A stretch of 64,000 nucleotides of DNA from Oceanobacillus profundus (GCF_003515705.1 NZ_QWEH01000015.1:1-64000); one strand, 5' to 3'. Positions 18,440 to 30,261 are shown, counted from the first letter of the stretch. The notes: a model not told the origin generated them from the sequence alone. A program made the numbers and translations.

Positions 18440-18473
18440 AGGTTGCGGTTGGCTGACCATTCGCAACCTTTTT
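18440..18473 (+). terminator. Hairpin between rplK and rplA
   Basis: The arms AGGTTGCG (18440-18447) and CGCAACCT (18462-18469) followed by TTTTT form an intrinsic-terminator-like hairpin in the 240-base rplK-rplA spacer. It could attenuate read-through into rplA. Confidence 0.7.
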
Positions 18474-18538
18474 CGTGGGTGTGATGGACCTAGTTTTAGG
18501 TTCGTTACACGCTTTATAAAAGCTGTTTGCTTTTATAA

Positions 18539-18564
18539 GTGGGAGGTATTACCGTTATAACCAC
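18539..18564 (+). promoter_or_regulatory. Leader element before rplA (possible L1-binding site)
   Basis: GTGGGAGG (18539-18546) and ACCAC (18560-18564) repeat the motif seen before rplK, here in a compact 26-nt form directly upstream of the rplA ribosome binding site. Autoregulation by L1 is inferred and untested. Confidence 0.5.
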
Positions 18565-18582
18565 AATAGAGGAGGAAATAAA

Positions 18583-19275
18583 ATGGCAAAAACAGGTAAG
18601 AAGTATCAAGAAAATGCAAAGCTTGTTGACCGTACAAATTTGTATGAAATTAAAGAAGCTGTTGCATTAGCGAAACAAACTGCTAAAGCAAACTTTGACG
18701 AAACAGTTGAAGCTGCATTCCGTCTTGGAGTAGATCCGAAGAAAGCAGATCAACAAATCCGTGGAGCAATGGTATTGCCACATGGAACTGGTAAAACACA
18801 ACGCGTGCTTGTGTTCGCTAAAGGTGAAAAAGCAAAAGAAGCAGAAGCTGCAGGAGCAGATTATGTAGGAGAGACAGAATTCATTGAGAAAATCAACAAA
18901 GGTTGGTTTGAATTTGATGTTATTGTAGCGACTCCTGATATGATGGCTGAAGTAGGTAAGCTTGGACGTGTGTTAGGACCAAAAGGTCTAATGCCAAACC
19001 CTAAAACTGGAACAGTTACTTTTGAAGTAGAAAAAGCTGTTAAAGATATTAAAGCTGGTAAAGTAGAATACCGTGTAGATAAGTCCGCAAATATCCATGT
19101 TCCAATTGGAAAAATCTCATTTGAAGATGAGAAATTGGTTGAAAACTTCGTAGCACTTACAGAACAACTTGTGAAAGTAAAACCGCAAGCTGCTAAAGGT
19201 ACGTACATGAAGAATGTTTCAATCGCTTCTACAATGGGACCTGGAATCAAAGTTGACGTATCTGATTTTCGTTAA
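18583..19275 (+). CDS. rplA: 50S ribosomal protein L1
   Basis: A 230-residue L1 of the mobile L1 stalk at the ribosomal E site, and a known translational autorepressor in other bacteria. Conserved stretches include [29 protein letters not shown] and the C-terminal MGPGIKVD. The ATG follows GAGGAGG. It lies 242 bases after rplK, an unusually long gap that holds a terminator-like hairpin and a possible L1 site. Confidence 0.97.
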   Translation: MAKTGKKYQENAKLVDRTNLYEIKEAVALAKQTAKANFDETVEAAFRLGVDPKKADQQIRGAMVLPHGTGKTQRVLVFAKGEKAKEAEAAGADYVGETEFIEKINKGWFEFDVIVATPDMMAEVGKLGRVLGPKGLMPNPKTGTVTFEVEKAVKDIKAGKVEYRVDKSANIHVPIGKISFEDEKLVENFVALTEQLVKVKPQAAKGTYMKNVSIASTMGPGIKVDVSDFR

Positions 19276-19282
19276 TTAGGTG

Positions 19283-19311
19283 TTGACTTTGTCGCAGTGT
19301 TCCGTTATACT
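19283..19311 (+). promoter_or_regulatory. rplJ promoter
   Basis: TTGACT (19283-19288), a 17-bp spacer and TATACT (19306-19311): a strong SigA-type promoter just after rplA, driving the L10 leader. Confidence 0.85.
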
Positions 19312-19317
19312 AAATTG

Positions 19318-19470
19318 CGTCATAAAAAAATGAATATGTTATACCGTAGACAGTAGGTGCGGATTTCCGCTTAATATCCTGCCGAGGTTTGTTTATATAC
19401 AGATGAGTTAATCTATGTTAATGTCCATTTGTTATATTAAGCTCCCATGTCTACGTGGGAGCTTTTCTTA
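19318..19470 (+). promoter_or_regulatory. Ribosomal protein L10 leader
   Basis: The region has the Firmicutes L10 leader core, with TACCGTAGACAGTAGGTGCG, CCGCTTAATATCCTGCCGAG and a terminal terminator hairpin at 19440-19468. L10 in complex with L12 binds this RNA to repress rplJL when free L10 accumulates. The identification rests on the conserved core and the position. Confidence 0.9.
19440..19468 (+). terminator. L10 leader terminator
   Basis: The arms AGCTCCCA (19440-19447) and TGGGAGCT (19456-19463) followed by TTTT form the attenuator at the end of the L10 leader. Confidence 0.88.
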
Positions 19471-19522
19471 TATATCCCTGCGGTGTAATGATATGAAAGA
19501 AATGATAATAGGAGGTGGAACA

Positions 19523-20023
19523 ATGTCTGCAGTAATTGAACAAAAGAAACAATTAGTTGAAGAAATCACAGAAAAATTCCGTGCTAGTCAAACTTCAATA
19601 GTGGTTGACTACCGTGGTCTTGATGTGGCAGAAGTTACAGCATTACGTAAAGAACTACGCGATGCGGGAATCGACTTTAAAGTTTACAAAAATACAATGA
19701 CTCGCCGTGCTGTAGAAGCAGCTGAACTTTCAGGCTTGAACGATGTGTTGGTAGGACCAACAGCTATCGCTTTCAGTAACGATGATGTAGTAGCACCAGC
19801 AAGAATTCTTAATAACTTCATGAAAGAACATGAGGCATTAGAAATCAAAGGTGGCGTTATCGAAGGTCAAGTAGCTAGCCTTGAACAAATTCAAGAGCTT
19901 GCTGAGCTTCCAAACTACGAAGGTATGGTGTCTATGCTGCTTAGCGTGCTTCAAGCACCTATCCGTAACTTTGCTTACGTTACGAAAGCAGTTGCAGAAC
20001 AAAAGGAAGAACAAGGCGCTTAA
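19523..20023 (+). CDS. rplJ: 50S ribosomal protein L10
   Basis: A 166-residue L10, the base of the L7/L12 stalk. The ATG at 19523 with AGGAGGTGG is preferred; a longer frame from 19415 would read through the leader terminator hairpin and is not credible. The N-terminal domain binds 23S rRNA and the C-terminal helix binds L12 dimers. It is translated with rplL, which starts 55 bases later, and is controlled by the L10 leader. Confidence 0.97.
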   Translation: MSAVIEQKKQLVEEITEKFRASQTSIVVDYRGLDVAEVTALRKELRDAGIDFKVYKNTMTRRAVEAAELSGLNDVLVGPTAIAFSNDDVVAPARILNNFMKEHEALEIKGGVIEGQVASLEQIQELAELPNYEGMVSMLLSVLQAPIRNFAYVTKAVAEQKEEQGA

Positions 20024-20078
20024 TAATCGCCTGACGATATTACTAAATTAAACTAAAATATTAGGAGGAAAATATATC

Positions 20079-20441
20079 ATGACTAAAGAAGAAATGATTG
20101 GCGCAATCAAAGAAATGTCCGTTTTAGAATTAAACGATCTTGTTAAAGCAATCGAAGAAGAATTTGGAGTAACTGCTGCTGCACCTGTAGCTGCTGCTGG
20201 TGCTGCTGGTGGAGCTGCTGTTGAAGAGCAAACTGAGTTTGATGTAGTACTTACAAGTGCTGGAGCATCAAAAATCAAAGTTGTTAAAGCTGTTCGTGAA
20301 ATCACTGGTCTTGGTCTTAAAGACGCAAAAGACTTAGTAGATAACGCGCCAAAAGCAATTAAAGAAGGCGTAGCTAAAGAAGAAGCTGAAGAAGTTAAAG
20401 GTAAACTTGAAGAAGCTGGCGCTGAAGTAGAAGTTAAATAA
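20079..20441 (+). CDS. rplL: 50S ribosomal protein L7/L12
   Basis: A 120-residue L12 of the multimeric stalk that recruits translational GTPases. An N-terminal dimerisation helix (1-33) is followed by an alanine-rich hinge (about 35-50, [15 protein letters not shown]) and a C-terminal factor-binding domain containing [20 protein letters not shown]. The ATG follows TAGGAGG. A terminator at 20464 follows the stop. Confidence 0.97.
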   Translation: MTKEEMIGAIKEMSVLELNDLVKAIEEEFGVTAAAPVAAAGAAGGAAVEEQTEFDVVLTSAGASKIKVVKAVREITGLGLKDAKDLVDNAPKAIKEGVAKEEAEEVKGKLEEAGAEVEVK

Positions 20442-20463
20442 TTTTGCTAATAGAAAATGATAG

Positions 20464-20490
20464 AGCTCGTCGAATTTCGGCGGGCTTTTT
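20464..20490 (+). terminator. rplJL terminator
   Basis: The arms AGCTCGTCG and CGGCGGGCT (with G-U pairs) followed by TTTTT end the rplJ-rplL transcript. Confidence 0.85.
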
Positions 20491-20856
20491 ATCACGCGTT
20501 AATGGAGTGAAGAACCCCAACCTCTAATTGCGAGGGGGATCTTGTGGTATGAACAGCCGTAATCTCCTGATTCTGTTTAACTAACATCCAGAAGGCTGAC
20601 TGCCTGAATAAAGTTTCGCTTTATTATTGATGCGGTATTTTATTGCCGGATCAAAATAATTAAGAGTAATTCATGTCGATTGTATAAAAGAGAAGATCTT
20701 GATCTAACTACTTTCGGCATTTTCTTTTTTGTGCCTGTCGATGTATATGGTGCAAGAGAGGTATCTTCGATTGAATTAAGTTTTATATATTATCTGGAGG
20801 TAGTTTGCTTTCAGGTATCTTCTAATTTTAAATATAACTAAGAAGTAGGTGCCCAA
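20491..20856. other. Spacer between rplL and the methyltransferase gene
   Basis: About 365 bases without a gene. Small hairpins are visible, for example AATAAAG/CTTTATT at 20607-20625 and CGGTA/TGCCG near 20633-20648. The stretch may be an untranslated leader or a decayed repeat. I recognise no family in it and could not place a promoter. Confidence 0.4.
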
Positions 20857-21459
20857 ATGTCTGAGCATTACTTTTCTAATAAACCTCAATCTAAAACTTT
20901 ACCAAAAACATGGACGTACCAACTAAGAGGAAAAAAATATACGTTTACAAGTGATGTTGGCGTGTTTTCAAAAAACGAAGTCGATTTTGGTTCGAGACTT
21001 TTAATAGAGCAATTTCAGGAGCCAAGTGTTCCTGGCGATCTATTGGACCTTGGTTGTGGTTATGGTCCAATTGGAATCGCGCTTGCGAATGATTTTGTTA
21101 ATCGCCAAGTTGTGATGGTGGATGTAAATGAGCGTGCGCTTGCGCTTGCTGAGAAAAATGCGGCTATCAATAATCAAATAAACACTGAGGTTATCCAAAG
21201 TGATCGTTTGTCAGGTTTGCCTGGACGGAAGTTCGCGGCCATCCTCACGAACCCGCCGATTCGAGCGGGAAAGCAAGTGGTTCATCAAATGTTTGAGGAT
21301 TCGAAAAAAGCTTTGCTTCCGGATGGTCAATTATGGGTGGTTATTCAAAAGAAGCAAGGAGCACCTTCGGCGATGGATAAGATCGAGGACTTGTTTGGAA
21401 ATGTAGATGTTGTTATCAAAAGTAAAGGATACTATATATTAAGAGCTTTAAATGTTTGA
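20857..21459 (+). CDS. RsmC-like class I methyltransferase (YbxB)
   Basis: A 200-residue S-adenosylmethionine methyltransferase of the RsmC/MTS type. SAM-binding motif I is LLDLGCGYGPIGIALA (about 61-76), the acidic loop is VMVDVNERALALA, and the catalytic NPP motif is in LTNPPIRAGK (about 130-139). The gene is the YbxB position between rplL and rpoB in Bacillus. An rRNA guanine N2 target is likely by family; the exact nucleotide is not known from sequence. The ATG follows AAGTAGGTG. Confidence 0.9.
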   Translation: MSEHYFSNKPQSKTLPKTWTYQLRGKKYTFTSDVGVFSKNEVDFGSRLLIEQFQEPSVPGDLLDLGCGYGPIGIALANDFVNRQVVMVDVNERALALAEKNAAINNQINTEVIQSDRLSGLPGRKFAAILTNPPIRAGKQVVHQMFEDSKKALLPDGQLWVVIQKKQGAPSAMDKIEDLFGNVDVVIKSKGYYILRALNV

Positions 21460-21990
21460 CCACATAGAATTAGTGTGGTAAGATTGGAAGATGGTAACAT
21501 GGGGATTCTTTTGTCAAGGGAATCTTTATAAAATATGGGACGTATATTTGATTGCTGAACGGCAACACTGGTAGAATCGGAAAAAATGCAGGGTTTTATA
21601 ATAAAGCCTTTTTTCTAGTTTACCAAAATAAATGCTATGTGTACAACTAGTATTTGTTGTATTGCTTTCAAATGCTGGTGAAGGGTAAGAGATGTAAAAC
21701 ACTTCGACGGCACGCTGGCAAGCATGTTCCATGAATTTCAATGCTTTAAAATTTGTTCGGCATATTGCTGAGCGAAAAGTTTAGCTAGGTAGATAGGATA
21801 GTGAAAAGCTTACTATTTACATCAATGCAACGAAGGTATTTACTTAAATAATTTGTGAATGCCTAAGTTTTGAAAAGTTAGGTTCGAAAAACAAAACTGA
21901 GAATCACTTTTTCTCGTATTGTTTTTTTCTAAATATGATTCTCTTTTTGTCAGACAGCGACAAAAAGACACGATTTAAGGGGTGAAGCAG
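21460..21990. other. Long leader/spacer before rpoB
   Basis: About 530 bases between the methyltransferase gene and rpoB. It holds a terminator-like hairpin at 21899-21948 and no gene. A transcript starting here would carry a long untranslated leader. I could not identify the rpoB promoter with confidence. Confidence 0.5.
21899..21948 (+). terminator. Terminator-like hairpin in the rpoB leader
   Basis: The arms GAGAATCA (21899-21906) and TGATTCTC (21936-21943), directly followed by TTTTT, lie 43 bases before the rpoB start. This is either the end of the upstream transcript or an attenuator acting on rpoBC. Confidence 0.72.
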
Positions 21991-24900
21991 TTGACAGGTC
22001 AACTAGTTCAGTATGGACGGCACCGCCAGCGCAGGAGCTATGCACGTATCAGTGAAGTTTTAGAATTACCGAATCTAATCGAGATTCAAACCGCTTCATA
22101 TGAATGGTTCCTCGAAGAAGGCTTAAGAGAGATGTTCCAGGATATTTCTCCAATTGAAGATTTTACAGGAAACCTATCACTTGAGTTTGTAGATTACAGT
22201 TTAGGTGAGCCGAAGTATCCTGTAGATGAATCAAAGGAAAGAGATGTTACGTACAATGCTCCGCTTCGCGTGAAGGTTCGTTTAATTAATAATGAAACCG
22301 GTGAAGTGAAAGAACAGGAAGTATTTATGGGAGATTTCCCACTTATGACAGATACAGGTACATTTATTATTAATGGAGCTGAACGAGTTATCGTTTCACA
22401 GCTCGTACGTTCACCTAGTGTCTACTTTAATGAAAAAATCGATAAAAATGGTAAGCGTGGTATTGCTGCTACCGTTATTCCGAATCGTGGTGCATGGCTT
22501 GAGTTCGAAACGGATGCGAAAGACATTGCATATGTCCGCATTGATCGTACACGTAAATTACCAATTACAGTATTGTTACGTGCATTAGGCTTTGGCACAG
22601 ATCAGGAAATCGTCGATCTATTAGGCGAGAATGAATACTTACGAAATACACTTGAAAAAGATAATACAGAGACCACAGAAAAGGCATTATTGGAAATCTA
22701 TGAGCGTTTACGCCCGGGTGAGCCACCTACAGTGGAGAATGCGAAAAGCTTACTAATTTCCCGTTTCTTTGATCCGAAGCGTTATGACCTTGCGCATGTT
22801 GGTCGTTACAAGATGAATAAAAAGCTTCATATTAAAAACCGTCTGTTCAATCAGATTTTGGCTGAGTCTATTGTTGATCCTGAAACAGGAGAGGTTTTAG
22901 CTGAAAAAGGTGAACGATTAGAACGGAAACTATTAGATAAAATTCTTCCGTATTTAGAAAGGGAAGAAGATCGTTTCGGCGAGCGAATTCTTGAACCGAA
23001 CGATGGTATTTTAGAAGATGAAATCAATATTCAGTCCGTTAAGATTATGGATCCAACTGATCCGAGCGGTGAGCGTGAATTAACTGTAATCGGAAATGGC
23101 GGCGTAACAAAAGAAGTTAAAAATATAACGCCAGCAGACATTTTAGCTTCTATTAGCTATTTCTTTAATCTGCTTTACAAGGTTGGGGACACAGATGATA
23201 TTGACCATCTTGGAAACCGCAGACTTCGTTCGGTTGGTGAGTTGTTGCAAAATCAATTCCGTATCGGATTATCTCGTATGGAGCGAGTTGTACGTGAAAG
23301 AATGTCAATTCAGGACACGTCAAGCGTAACTCCACAACAGTTAATTAATATTCGTCCAGTAATTGCTTCAATTAAAGAGTTCTTCGGTAGCTCTCAGCTT
23401 TCGCAATTTATGGATCAGACAAACCCATTAGGCGAATTGACGCATAAGCGTCGTCTATCAGCGCTAGGGCCAGGTGGTTTGACGCGTGAACGCGCTGGTT
23501 TCGAAGTGCGTGACGTTCACTATTCTCACTATGGTCGTATGTGTCCGATTGAAACGCCAGAGGGGCCAAACATTGGATTGATTAACTCTCTGTCAAGCTA
23601 TGCAAAGGTAAATAAATTTGGTTTTATTGAATCGCCATACCGTCGTGTAGATCCGGAAACCGGTGAAGTAACGATGAAAATTGATTACCTAACAGCAGAT
23701 GAACAAGATAACTATATCGTGGCACAAGCAAACGCGAAACTTGATGAGAACAATAAGTTTGTTGATGCTGAAGTGATCGCTCGTTTCCGTGAAGACAATA
23801 TCATTGTTTCCCGTGATAAGATTGATTACATGGATGTATCGCCGAAACAGGTAGTTTCTGCTGCGACAGCTTGTATCCCGTTCTTGGAAAACGATGACTC
23901 TAACCGCGCATTGATGGGTGCGAACATGCAACGTCAGGCGGTTCCGTTAATGAAGCCTGAAGCACCAATTGTGGGCACTGGTATGGAGTATGTAAACGGG
24001 AAAGACTCTGGAGCTGCGGTAATTAGCCGTGGTGAGGGTGTTGTGGAACGTGTAGAAGCGAAGGAAATTGTTATTCGTCACATTTCGGAAGTTGACGGTA
24101 AAGAAGTTCAAGGTGATGTTGTTCACTATAAGCTGCAAAAATACAAACGTTCGAACCAAGGAACTTGTTATAATCAACGCCCTATCGTTAGTGAGGGTGA
24201 CCGCGTAACAAAGGGTGAGGTACTTGCTGACGGGCCTTCAATGGAAGATGGAGAGCTTGCTTTAGGTCGTAACGTTCTTGTTGGATTTATGACTTGGGAA
24301 GGTTATAACTATGAGGATGCGATCATCATGAGTGAAAGACTCGTGAAAGACGATGTATATACATCCATCCACATTGAGGAATTTGAGTCCGAAGCCCGTG
24401 ATACAAAGCTTGGACCGGAAGAAATAACAAGAGATATCCCGAACGTTGGGGAAGACGCACTGAAGAACCTGGATGAGTATGGAATTATCCGTGTCGGTGC
24501 AGAAGTAACCGATGGAGATATTCTAGTTGGTAAAGTAACACCTAAAGGGGTTACGGAATTATCTGCAGAGGAAAGACTATTGCATGCTATCTTTGGCGAG
24601 AAAGCTCGTGAAGTGCGTGATACGTCCTTACGTGTTCCACATGGTGGAGGCGGTATTGTACTGGATGTTAAAATCTTCAATCGTGAAGATGGAGACGAAC
24701 TGCCACCAGGTGTTAACCAGTTGGTTCGTGCGTATATTGTACAAAAACGTAAAATCCATGAAGGGGATAAAATGGCCGGTCGTCACGGTAACAAAGGGGT
24801 TATCTCCAAAATTTTACCGGAAGAAGATATGCCGTTTTTACCAGATGGTACACCAATCGACATTATGCTTAACCCACTTGGCGTTCCGTCACGTATGAAC

Positions 24901-25527
24901 ATCGGACAAGTGTTTGAGTTACATTTAGGAATGGCTGCTAGACAGCTTGGTATCCATGTTGCAAGTCCTGTATTTGATGGAGCAACAGAAGAAGATGTAT
25001 GGGAAACACTTGAAGAAGCTGGTATGCCAAGAGATGCGAAAACAATTCTTTATGACGGCAGAACTGGAGAAGCGTTTGATAACCGTGTGTCTGTAGGGGT
25101 CATGTACATGATCAAACTTGCGCACATGGTTGATGATAAGCTTCACGCACGTTCAACTGGACCTTACTCACTTGTAACACAGCAGCCACTTGGTGGTAAA
25201 GCACAATTTGGTGGACAGCGTTTTGGTGAGATGGAGGTTTGGGCATTAGAGGCTTACGGTGCGGCGTACACACTACAGGAAATTCTTACTGTGAAATCGG
25301 ATGATACAGTAGGACGTGTGAAAACATACGAAGCAATTGTGAAAGGTGATAATGTTCCAGAACCAGGAGTACCAGAATCTTTCAAGGTACTAATCAAGGA
25401 ATTACAAAGTCTTGGTATGGATGTTAAAATGCTTTCGAGCGATGAACAAGAAATCGATATGCGTGAACTAGAAGAGGAAGAAGTTCAGGCGGCAACAAAG
25501 CTTAATATCGATGTAGAAGAGAATTAA
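21991..25527 (+). CDS. rpoB: DNA-directed RNA polymerase subunit beta
   Basis: A 1178-residue catalytic subunit of RNA polymerase. The start is TTG at 21991, preceded by AAGGGGTGA and giving [19 protein letters not shown] as in B. subtilis; an in-frame GTG at 21982 lies inside the ribosome binding site. The rifampicin-site region around 23390-23480 reads [20 protein letters not shown] then [13 protein letters not shown], with the key Gln, Asp, His, Arg and Ser positions all wild type. The short acidic C-terminus is typical of Bacillaceae. Confidence 0.98.
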   Translation: MTGQLVQYGRHRQRRSYARISEVLELPNLIEIQTASYEWFLEEGLREMFQDISPIEDFTGNLSLEFVDYSLGEPKYPVDESKERDVTYNAPLRVKVRLINNETGEVKEQEVFMGDFPLMTDTGTFIINGAERVIVSQLVRSPSVYFNEKIDKNGKRGIAATVIPNRGAWLEFETDAKDIAYVRIDRTRKLPITVLLRALGFGTDQEIVDLLGENEYLRNTLEKDNTETTEKALLEIYERLRPGEPPTVENAKSLLISRFFDPKRYDLAHVGRYKMNKKLHIKNRLFNQILAESIVDPETGEVLAEKGERLERKLLDKILPYLEREEDRFGERILEPNDGILEDEINIQSVKIMDPTDPSGERELTVIGNGGVTKEVKNITPADILASISYFFNLLYKVGDTDDIDHLGNRRLRSVGELLQNQFRIGLSRMERVVRERMSIQDTSSVTPQQLINIRPVIASIKEFFGSSQLSQFMDQTNPLGELTHKRRLSALGPGGLTRERAGFEVRDVHYSHYGRMCPIETPEGPNIGLINSLSSYAKVNKFGFIESPYRRVDPETGEVTMKIDYLTADEQDNYIVAQANAKLDENNKFVDAEVIARFREDNIIVSRDKIDYMDVSPKQVVSAATACIPFLENDDSNRALMGANMQRQAVPLMKPEAPIVGTGMEYVNGKDSGAAVISRGEGVVERVEAKEIVIRHISEVDGKEVQGDVVHYKLQKYKRSNQGTCYNQRPIVSEGDRVTKGEVLADGPSMEDGELALGRNVLVGFMTWEGYNYEDAIIMSERLVKDDVYTSIHIEEFESEARDTKLGPEEITRDIPNVGEDALKNLDEYGIIRVGAEVTDGDILVGKVTPKGVTELSAEERLLHAIFGEKAREVRDTSLRVPHGGGGIVLDVKIFNREDGDELPPGVNQLVRAYIVQKRKIHEGDKMAGRHGNKGVISKILPEEDMPFLPDGTPIDIMLNPLGVPSRMNIGQVFELHLGMAARQLGIHVASPVFDGATEEDVWETLEEAGMPRDAKTILYDGRTGEAFDNRVSVGVMYMIKLAHMVDDKLHARSTGPYSLVTQQPLGGKAQFGGQRFGEMEVWALEAYGAAYTLQEILTVKSDDTVGRVKTYEAIVKGDNVPEPGVPESFKVLIKELQSLGMDVKMLSSDEQEIDMRELEEEEVQAATKLNIDVEEN

Positions 25528-25649
25528 TGACACAATCCAGAATTGGTTCCAGGGTCTTTTCAAGGGCCCTCTGAACCGTTCTGTTGTATATAATTATTTT
25601 TACATGAATCCAGAGGTAAAATTGCACATTAAAAAGGGAGGATTGCCCC

Positions 25650-28600
25650 TTGTTAGATGTAAATAATTTTGAGTATATGAAAATAGGTCTTGCTTCACCA
25701 GAAAAAATCCGTTCTTGGTCTTACGGTGAAGTGAAAAAACCAGAAACAATTAACTATCGTACGTTAAAGCCAGAAAAGGATGGCTTGTTCTGTGAGCGTA
25801 TTTTTGGACCACAGAAGGACTGGGAATGTCATTGCGGGAAGTACAAACGCGTGCGCTATAAAGGCGTAGTTTGTGATCGTTGTGGTGTTGAAGTGACGAA
25901 GGCGAAAGTTCGCCGTGAACGCATGGGTCATATTGAACTTGCTGCACCTGTTTCCCATATCTGGTATTTTAAAGGAATTCCAAGTCGAATGGGCCTTGTG
26001 TTAGATATGTCTCCGCGTGCGTTGGAAGAGGTTATTTATTTCGCTGCGTATATCGTTACAGATCCAGGCGGCACTCCTTTGGAGAAAAAACAGTTATTAT
26101 CGGAAAAAGAATACCGTGCTTATTATGATAAGTATGGCAATACATTTAAAGCACAAATGGGTGCAGAAGCGATTCGTAAGCTTCTTCAGGATATTGACCT
26201 TGAAAAAGAAGTAGATGCATTGAGAGAAGAACTAAAATCAGCACAAGGGCAACGAAGAACACGAGCAATCAAACGTTTAGAAGTGATGGAAGCATTCCGT
26301 CATTCTGGTAATGATACGAGTTGGATGGTATTAGATGTTCTTCCGGTTATACCACCAGAAATTCGTCCGATGGTACAATTGGATGGTGGACGTTTCGCAA
26401 CTTCCGACTTGAACGACTTGTATCGCCGTGTAATTAATCGTAACAATCGTTTGAAACGCTTATTAGATCTTGGAGCACCAAGCATTATTGTGCAAAACGA
26501 AAAACGTATGCTTCAAGAAGCGGTTGATGCATTGATCGATAATGGTCGTCGCGGCCGTCCGGTTACAGGACCAGGTAATCGTCCATTGAAATCCTTATCT
26601 CACATGTTAAAAGGGAAGCAAGGACGTTTCCGTCAAAACTTACTTGGAAAACGTGTGGATTATTCCGGACGTTCCGTAATCGTTGTAGGTCCAAACCTAA
26701 AAATGTACCAATGTGGACTGCCTAGAGAGATGGCATTAGAGCTTTTCAAACCATTTATCATGAAAGAGCTCGTAGAACGAGGTCTTGCACATAACATTAA
26801 ATCAGCTAAGCGTAAAATTGAACGTGTACATCCTGATGTATGGGATGTATTGGAAGATGTGATTAAGGAGCACCCTGTTCTCCTTAACCGAGCACCAACC
26901 TTGCACCGATTAGGTATCCAAGCATTTGAACCGACATTGGTAGATGGTCGTGCAATTCGTCTGCATCCACTAGTATGTACTGCTTATAACGCTGACTTTG
27001 ATGGTGACCAAATGGCTGTTCACGTACCTTTATCAGCAGAAGCGCAAGCAGAAGCTCGTATTCTAATGCTTGCTGCTCAAAATATCTTAAACCCGAAAGA
27101 CGGGAAACCGGTTGTAACACCGTCACAGGATATGGTATTAGGAAACTATTACTTGACGCTTGAGCGTGAAGATGCTGTCGGTGAAGGAAGTATCTTTAAA
27201 GATGCTAACGAAGCGTTTATTGCATATCAAAACGGTTATGTTCACTTGCATACGCGTGTGGGTGTAGATGCCTCTAGTCTTCATAACAAGACATTTACAG
27301 AGGAGCAAAACAGCCAAATAATGCTAACGACGGTTGGTAAGTTAATTTTCAATGAAATCTTACCAGAGTCATTCCCATATATTAATGAACCGTCCAAAAC
27401 AAATCTTGAGGAAAAAACTCCAGAGCATTATTTTGTAGAACGCGGCGCTAATATTAAAGAGGAAATTAAAAAACGCGAAATAATCAAACCGTTTAAGAAA
27501 GGCTTCTTAGGCGATATTATCGCAGAAGTATTTAAACGATATAAAATCACGGAAACGTCTAAAATGCTTGACCGAATGAAGGATCTTGGATTTAGCTATT
27601 CAACAAAAGCTGGTATGACAGTTGGTATTTCGGATATCGTTGTATTGGCTGAAAAAGAAAAGATCTTAGATGAAGCACAAATAAAAGTAGACAAAGTACT
27701 AAAGCAATTCCGTCGTGGGTTGATTACCGAGGAAGAGCGCTATGATCGAGTTATTTCGATTTGGTCTCAAGCGAAAGATGTCATTCAAGATAAATTGATG
27801 GGTTCATTAAGTAATCGAAACCCAATCTTTATGATGAGTGATTCTGGAGCGAGGGGTAACGCTTCTAACTTTACACAGCTTGCAGGTATGCGTGGACTTA
27901 TGGCCGACCCGGGTGGACGTATCATTGAGATCCCGATTAAATCAAGTTTCCGTGAAGGTTTAACAGTACTTGAGTACTTTATTTCAACACACGGTGCACG
28001 TAAGGGACTTGCGGATACAGCACTAAAAACTGCTGACTCTGGTTACTTAACAAGACGACTTGTTGATGTAGCACAGGATGTTATTATCCGTGAAGCAGAT
28101 TGTGGAACTGATCGTGGCTTGTCCGTGTCTGCATTAGTCGATGGTTCGGAAGTCATTGAACCACTACTCGACCGTTTGATTGGCCGAACTGCTTTCATGA
28201 ATGTAAAACATCCAGAAACAGGAGAGCTGATTGTCGGAAAGAACGATCTGATTACAGAAGACCAAGCGAAAGTAATTGTGGAAGCAGGTATTGAAGAGGT
28301 AACGATTCGAACTGCGTTTACATGTAATACGAAACATGGTGTTTGTCAGAAATGTTATGGCCGCAACCTAGCAACAGGTGCTGATGTGGAAGTAGGAGAA
28401 GCTGTAGGTATTATTGCAGCTCAATCGATCGGTGAGCCAGGTACACAGCTTACAATGCGTACGTTCCATACCGGTGGGGTTGCCGGAGACGATATTACAC
28501 AAGGTTTACCGCGTATTCAAGAATTATTTGAAGCACGTAATCCAAAAGGGCAAGCAGTAATTACTGAAATTGATGGTACTGTTCTAGAATTTAAAGAGGT

Positions 28601-29258
28601 CAAGGATAAGCAAGAGGTTGTTATCCAAGGCGCTGTTGAGCAACGCTCGTATGCAGTTCCATACAACGCTCGCATGAAGGTTACAATCGGAGATACAGTT
28701 GTAGCCGGACAAGAGCTCACTGAAGGTTCTGTTGATCCAAAAGAACTCCTTCGTATAAAAGGTGTAGACGGTGTTCAAGATTACTTGCTTCGTGAAGTGC
28801 AACGCGTTTACCGTATGCAAGGGGTAGAAATTGGTGATAAGCACGTAGAAGTAATGGTTCGTCAAATGCTTCGTAAAGTTCGTGTTAATTCTGCTGGTGA
28901 TACTGACGTTTTACCAGGTTCCTTACTTGAATTACACCAATTCAAAGATGCCAACCATACCGTGCTAAACACTGGCGGAGACCCGGCAACAGGTCGACCG
29001 GTATTACTTGGTATTACAAAAGCATCTCTTGAAACAGACTCATTCCTTTCTGCCGCATCATTCCAAGAAACAACTCGTGTTCTTACGGATGCAGCAATTA
29101 AAGGAAAGCGCGATGAATTACTCGGCTTAAAAGAAAATGTTATTATCGGTAAACTGGTTCCAGCAGGTACTGGAATGCAACAATACCGAAGCATTAAAGC
29201 AGATATGGATCGTCCAGAGGAAGCGCAAGTTGAAGAAGAAACAGAAACAGTTCAATAA
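25650..29258 (+). CDS. rpoC: DNA-directed RNA polymerase subunit beta'
   Basis: A 1202-residue subunit. Visible features are the N-terminal zinc ribbon [20 protein letters not shown], the catalytic magnesium loop [12 protein letters not shown] with D449, D451 and D453, the trigger-loop region around [16 protein letters not shown], and the second zinc site [13 protein letters not shown]. The start is TTG at 25650 with AAAAGGGAGG upstream. The 122-base gap after rpoB contains an imperfect hairpin (GGTTC...GAACC near 25544-25577) that could be an RNA processing site. Its partner alpha subunit is at 48199. Confidence 0.98.
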   Translation: MLDVNNFEYMKIGLASPEKIRSWSYGEVKKPETINYRTLKPEKDGLFCERIFGPQKDWECHCGKYKRVRYKGVVCDRCGVEVTKAKVRRERMGHIELAAPVSHIWYFKGIPSRMGLVLDMSPRALEEVIYFAAYIVTDPGGTPLEKKQLLSEKEYRAYYDKYGNTFKAQMGAEAIRKLLQDIDLEKEVDALREELKSAQGQRRTRAIKRLEVMEAFRHSGNDTSWMVLDVLPVIPPEIRPMVQLDGGRFATSDLNDLYRRVINRNNRLKRLLDLGAPSIIVQNEKRMLQEAVDALIDNGRRGRPVTGPGNRPLKSLSHMLKGKQGRFRQNLLGKRVDYSGRSVIVVGPNLKMYQCGLPREMALELFKPFIMKELVERGLAHNIKSAKRKIERVHPDVWDVLEDVIKEHPVLLNRAPTLHRLGIQAFEPTLVDGRAIRLHPLVCTAYNADFDGDQMAVHVPLSAEAQAEARILMLAAQNILNPKDGKPVVTPSQDMVLGNYYLTLEREDAVGEGSIFKDANEAFIAYQNGYVHLHTRVGVDASSLHNKTFTEEQNSQIMLTTVGKLIFNEILPESFPYINEPSKTNLEEKTPEHYFVERGANIKEEIKKREIIKPFKKGFLGDIIAEVFKRYKITETSKMLDRMKDLGFSYSTKAGMTVGISDIVVLAEKEKILDEAQIKVDKVLKQFRRGLITEEERYDRVISIWSQAKDVIQDKLMGSLSNRNPIFMMSDSGARGNASNFTQLAGMRGLMADPGGRIIEIPIKSSFREGLTVLEYFISTHGARKGLADTALKTADSGYLTRRLVDVAQDVIIREADCGTDRGLSVSALVDGSEVIEPLLDRLIGRTAFMNVKHPETGELIVGKNDLITEDQAKVIVEAGIEEVTIRTAFTCNTKHGVCQKCYGRNLATGADVEVGEAVGIIAAQSIGEPGTQLTMRTFHTGGVAGDDITQGLPRIQELFEARNPKGQAVITEIDGTVLEFKEVKDKQEVVIQGAVEQRSYAVPYNARMKVTIGDTVVAGQELTEGSVDPKELLRIKGVDGVQDYLLREVQRVYRMQGVEIGDKHVEVMVRQMLRKVRVNSAGDTDVLPGSLLELHQFKDANHTVLNTGGDPATGRPVLLGITKASLETDSFLSAASFQETTRVLTDAAIKGKRDELLGLKENVIIGKLVPAGTGMQQYRSIKADMDRPEEAQVEEETETVQ

Positions 29259-29371
29259 TAACGGCTGTTTTAAGTTAACGTGATGATTCTAGTCCGTTCC
29301 TGATTAAAGAACTGATAGAAGCTAAACAAGTAAAAAAATCGGGATCACCAAAAAATATAGCCATTTATATG

Positions 29372-29400
29372 TTGACATTAAAAAACGAGAATGGTACTAT
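29372..29400 (+). promoter_or_regulatory. Promoter before ybxF and the str operon
   Basis: TTGACA (29372-29377), a 17-bp spacer and TACTAT (29395-29400), 45 bases before the ybxF start. It can drive ybxF, rpsL, rpsG and fusA. Confidence 0.75.
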
Positions 29401-29445
29401 ATTCAAGGTGCTCCCGTTATACTTGTTACTTTGGAGGATAGCAAA

Positions 29446-29697
29446 ATGTCTTATGAAAAAGTGACAAAGCTCAAGTCAAGTATAATCGTTGGGAAGAAGC
29501 AAACACTGAAAGCCATGAAAAATGGTGAGGTAAGTGAAGTGTATATTGCTGAAGATGCTGACAAGCAATTAACACAAGAAGTAGTCAGTCTGGCAATTGA
29601 ACAAGGTATACCATATCAGCGTGTGGATTCCATGAAAAAGCTTGGTGCCGCTTGTGGCATTAAGGTAGGTGCAGCAACAGTAGCGCTTAGGAAATAA
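29446..29697 (+). CDS. L7Ae-family RNA-binding protein (YbxF)
   Basis: An 83-residue L7Ae/L30e/Gadd45 family protein that binds kink-turn RNA. It matches B. subtilis YbxF in length and location between rpoC and rpsL. Conserved parts are [19 protein letters not shown] and [14 protein letters not shown]. The ATG at 29446 with TTGGAGGATAG is chosen over an in-frame start 15 bases upstream that overlaps the ribosome binding site. Its cellular role is unsettled; a ribosome-associated function is the usual suggestion. Confidence 0.9.
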   Translation: MSYEKVTKLKSSIIVGKKQTLKAMKNGEVSEVYIAEDADKQLTQEVVSLAIEQGIPYQRVDSMKKLGAACGIKVGAATVALRK

Positions 29698-29841
29698 CTA
29701 TTTTAGTGTGTCAAATCACTAAAATCTTATTTTTTACCTAAATATGAACCACCTGGATGTGTGGTATTACAATCGGTGTTCAGGAAGATCTGATTGCTGA
29801 TTTTAATTTAATAATTTAATTTGGAAGGGAGGACATCAATA

Positions 29842-30261
29842 ATGCCTACTATTAATCAGTTAGTCCGCAAAGGACGTGTTAGTAAAGTAAAGAAATCCGA
29901 TTCACCAGCACTTAACAAAGGGTACAACAGTTTCAAAAAGAGACTTACGGACCAAAGCTCTCCACAAAAACGTGGTGTTTGTACACGTGTTGGTACACTA
30001 ACTCCAAAGAAACCGAACTCTGCACTTCGTAAATATGCGCGTGTTCGTTTATCAAATAACATGGAAGTAACTGCATATATCCCAGGTATCGGACACAACT
30101 TACAAGAACATAGTGTTGTACTAATTCGTGGTGGTCGTGTAAAAGACTTACCAGGGGTACGTTACCACATCGTTCGTGGTGCGCTTGATACTGCAGGAGT
30201 AGAAGGACGTATGCAAGGACGTTCTAAATACGGTACGAAAAGACCAAAAGAGAAAAAATAA
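29842..30261 (+). CDS. rpsL: 30S ribosomal protein S12
   Basis: A 139-residue S12 of the decoding centre. The streptomycin-relevant regions [17 protein letters not shown] and [16 protein letters not shown] carry wild-type lysines, so no resistance substitution is seen. The ATG at 29842 with GAAGGGAGGAC is preferred over an in-frame TTG at 29821. It is the first gene of the rpsL-rpsG-fusA-tuf cluster. Confidence 0.98.
   Translation: MPTINQLVRKGRVSKVKKSDSPALNKGYNSFKKRLTDQSSPQKRGVCTRVGTLTPKKPNSALRKYARVRLSNNMEVTAYIPGIGHNLQEHSVVLIRGGRVKDLPGVRYHIVRGALDTAGVEGRMQGRSKYGTKRPKEKK

Noticed and set aside
19415-19522. N-terminal extension of rplJ
   Set aside because: It would read through the L10 leader terminator; the ATG at 19523 with AGGAGGTGG fits the family.
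21526-21741. 71-codon minus-strand frame in the rpoB upstream gap
   Set aside because: Cys/Tyr/Phe-rich composition typical of AT-rich non-coding DNA; no initiation signals.
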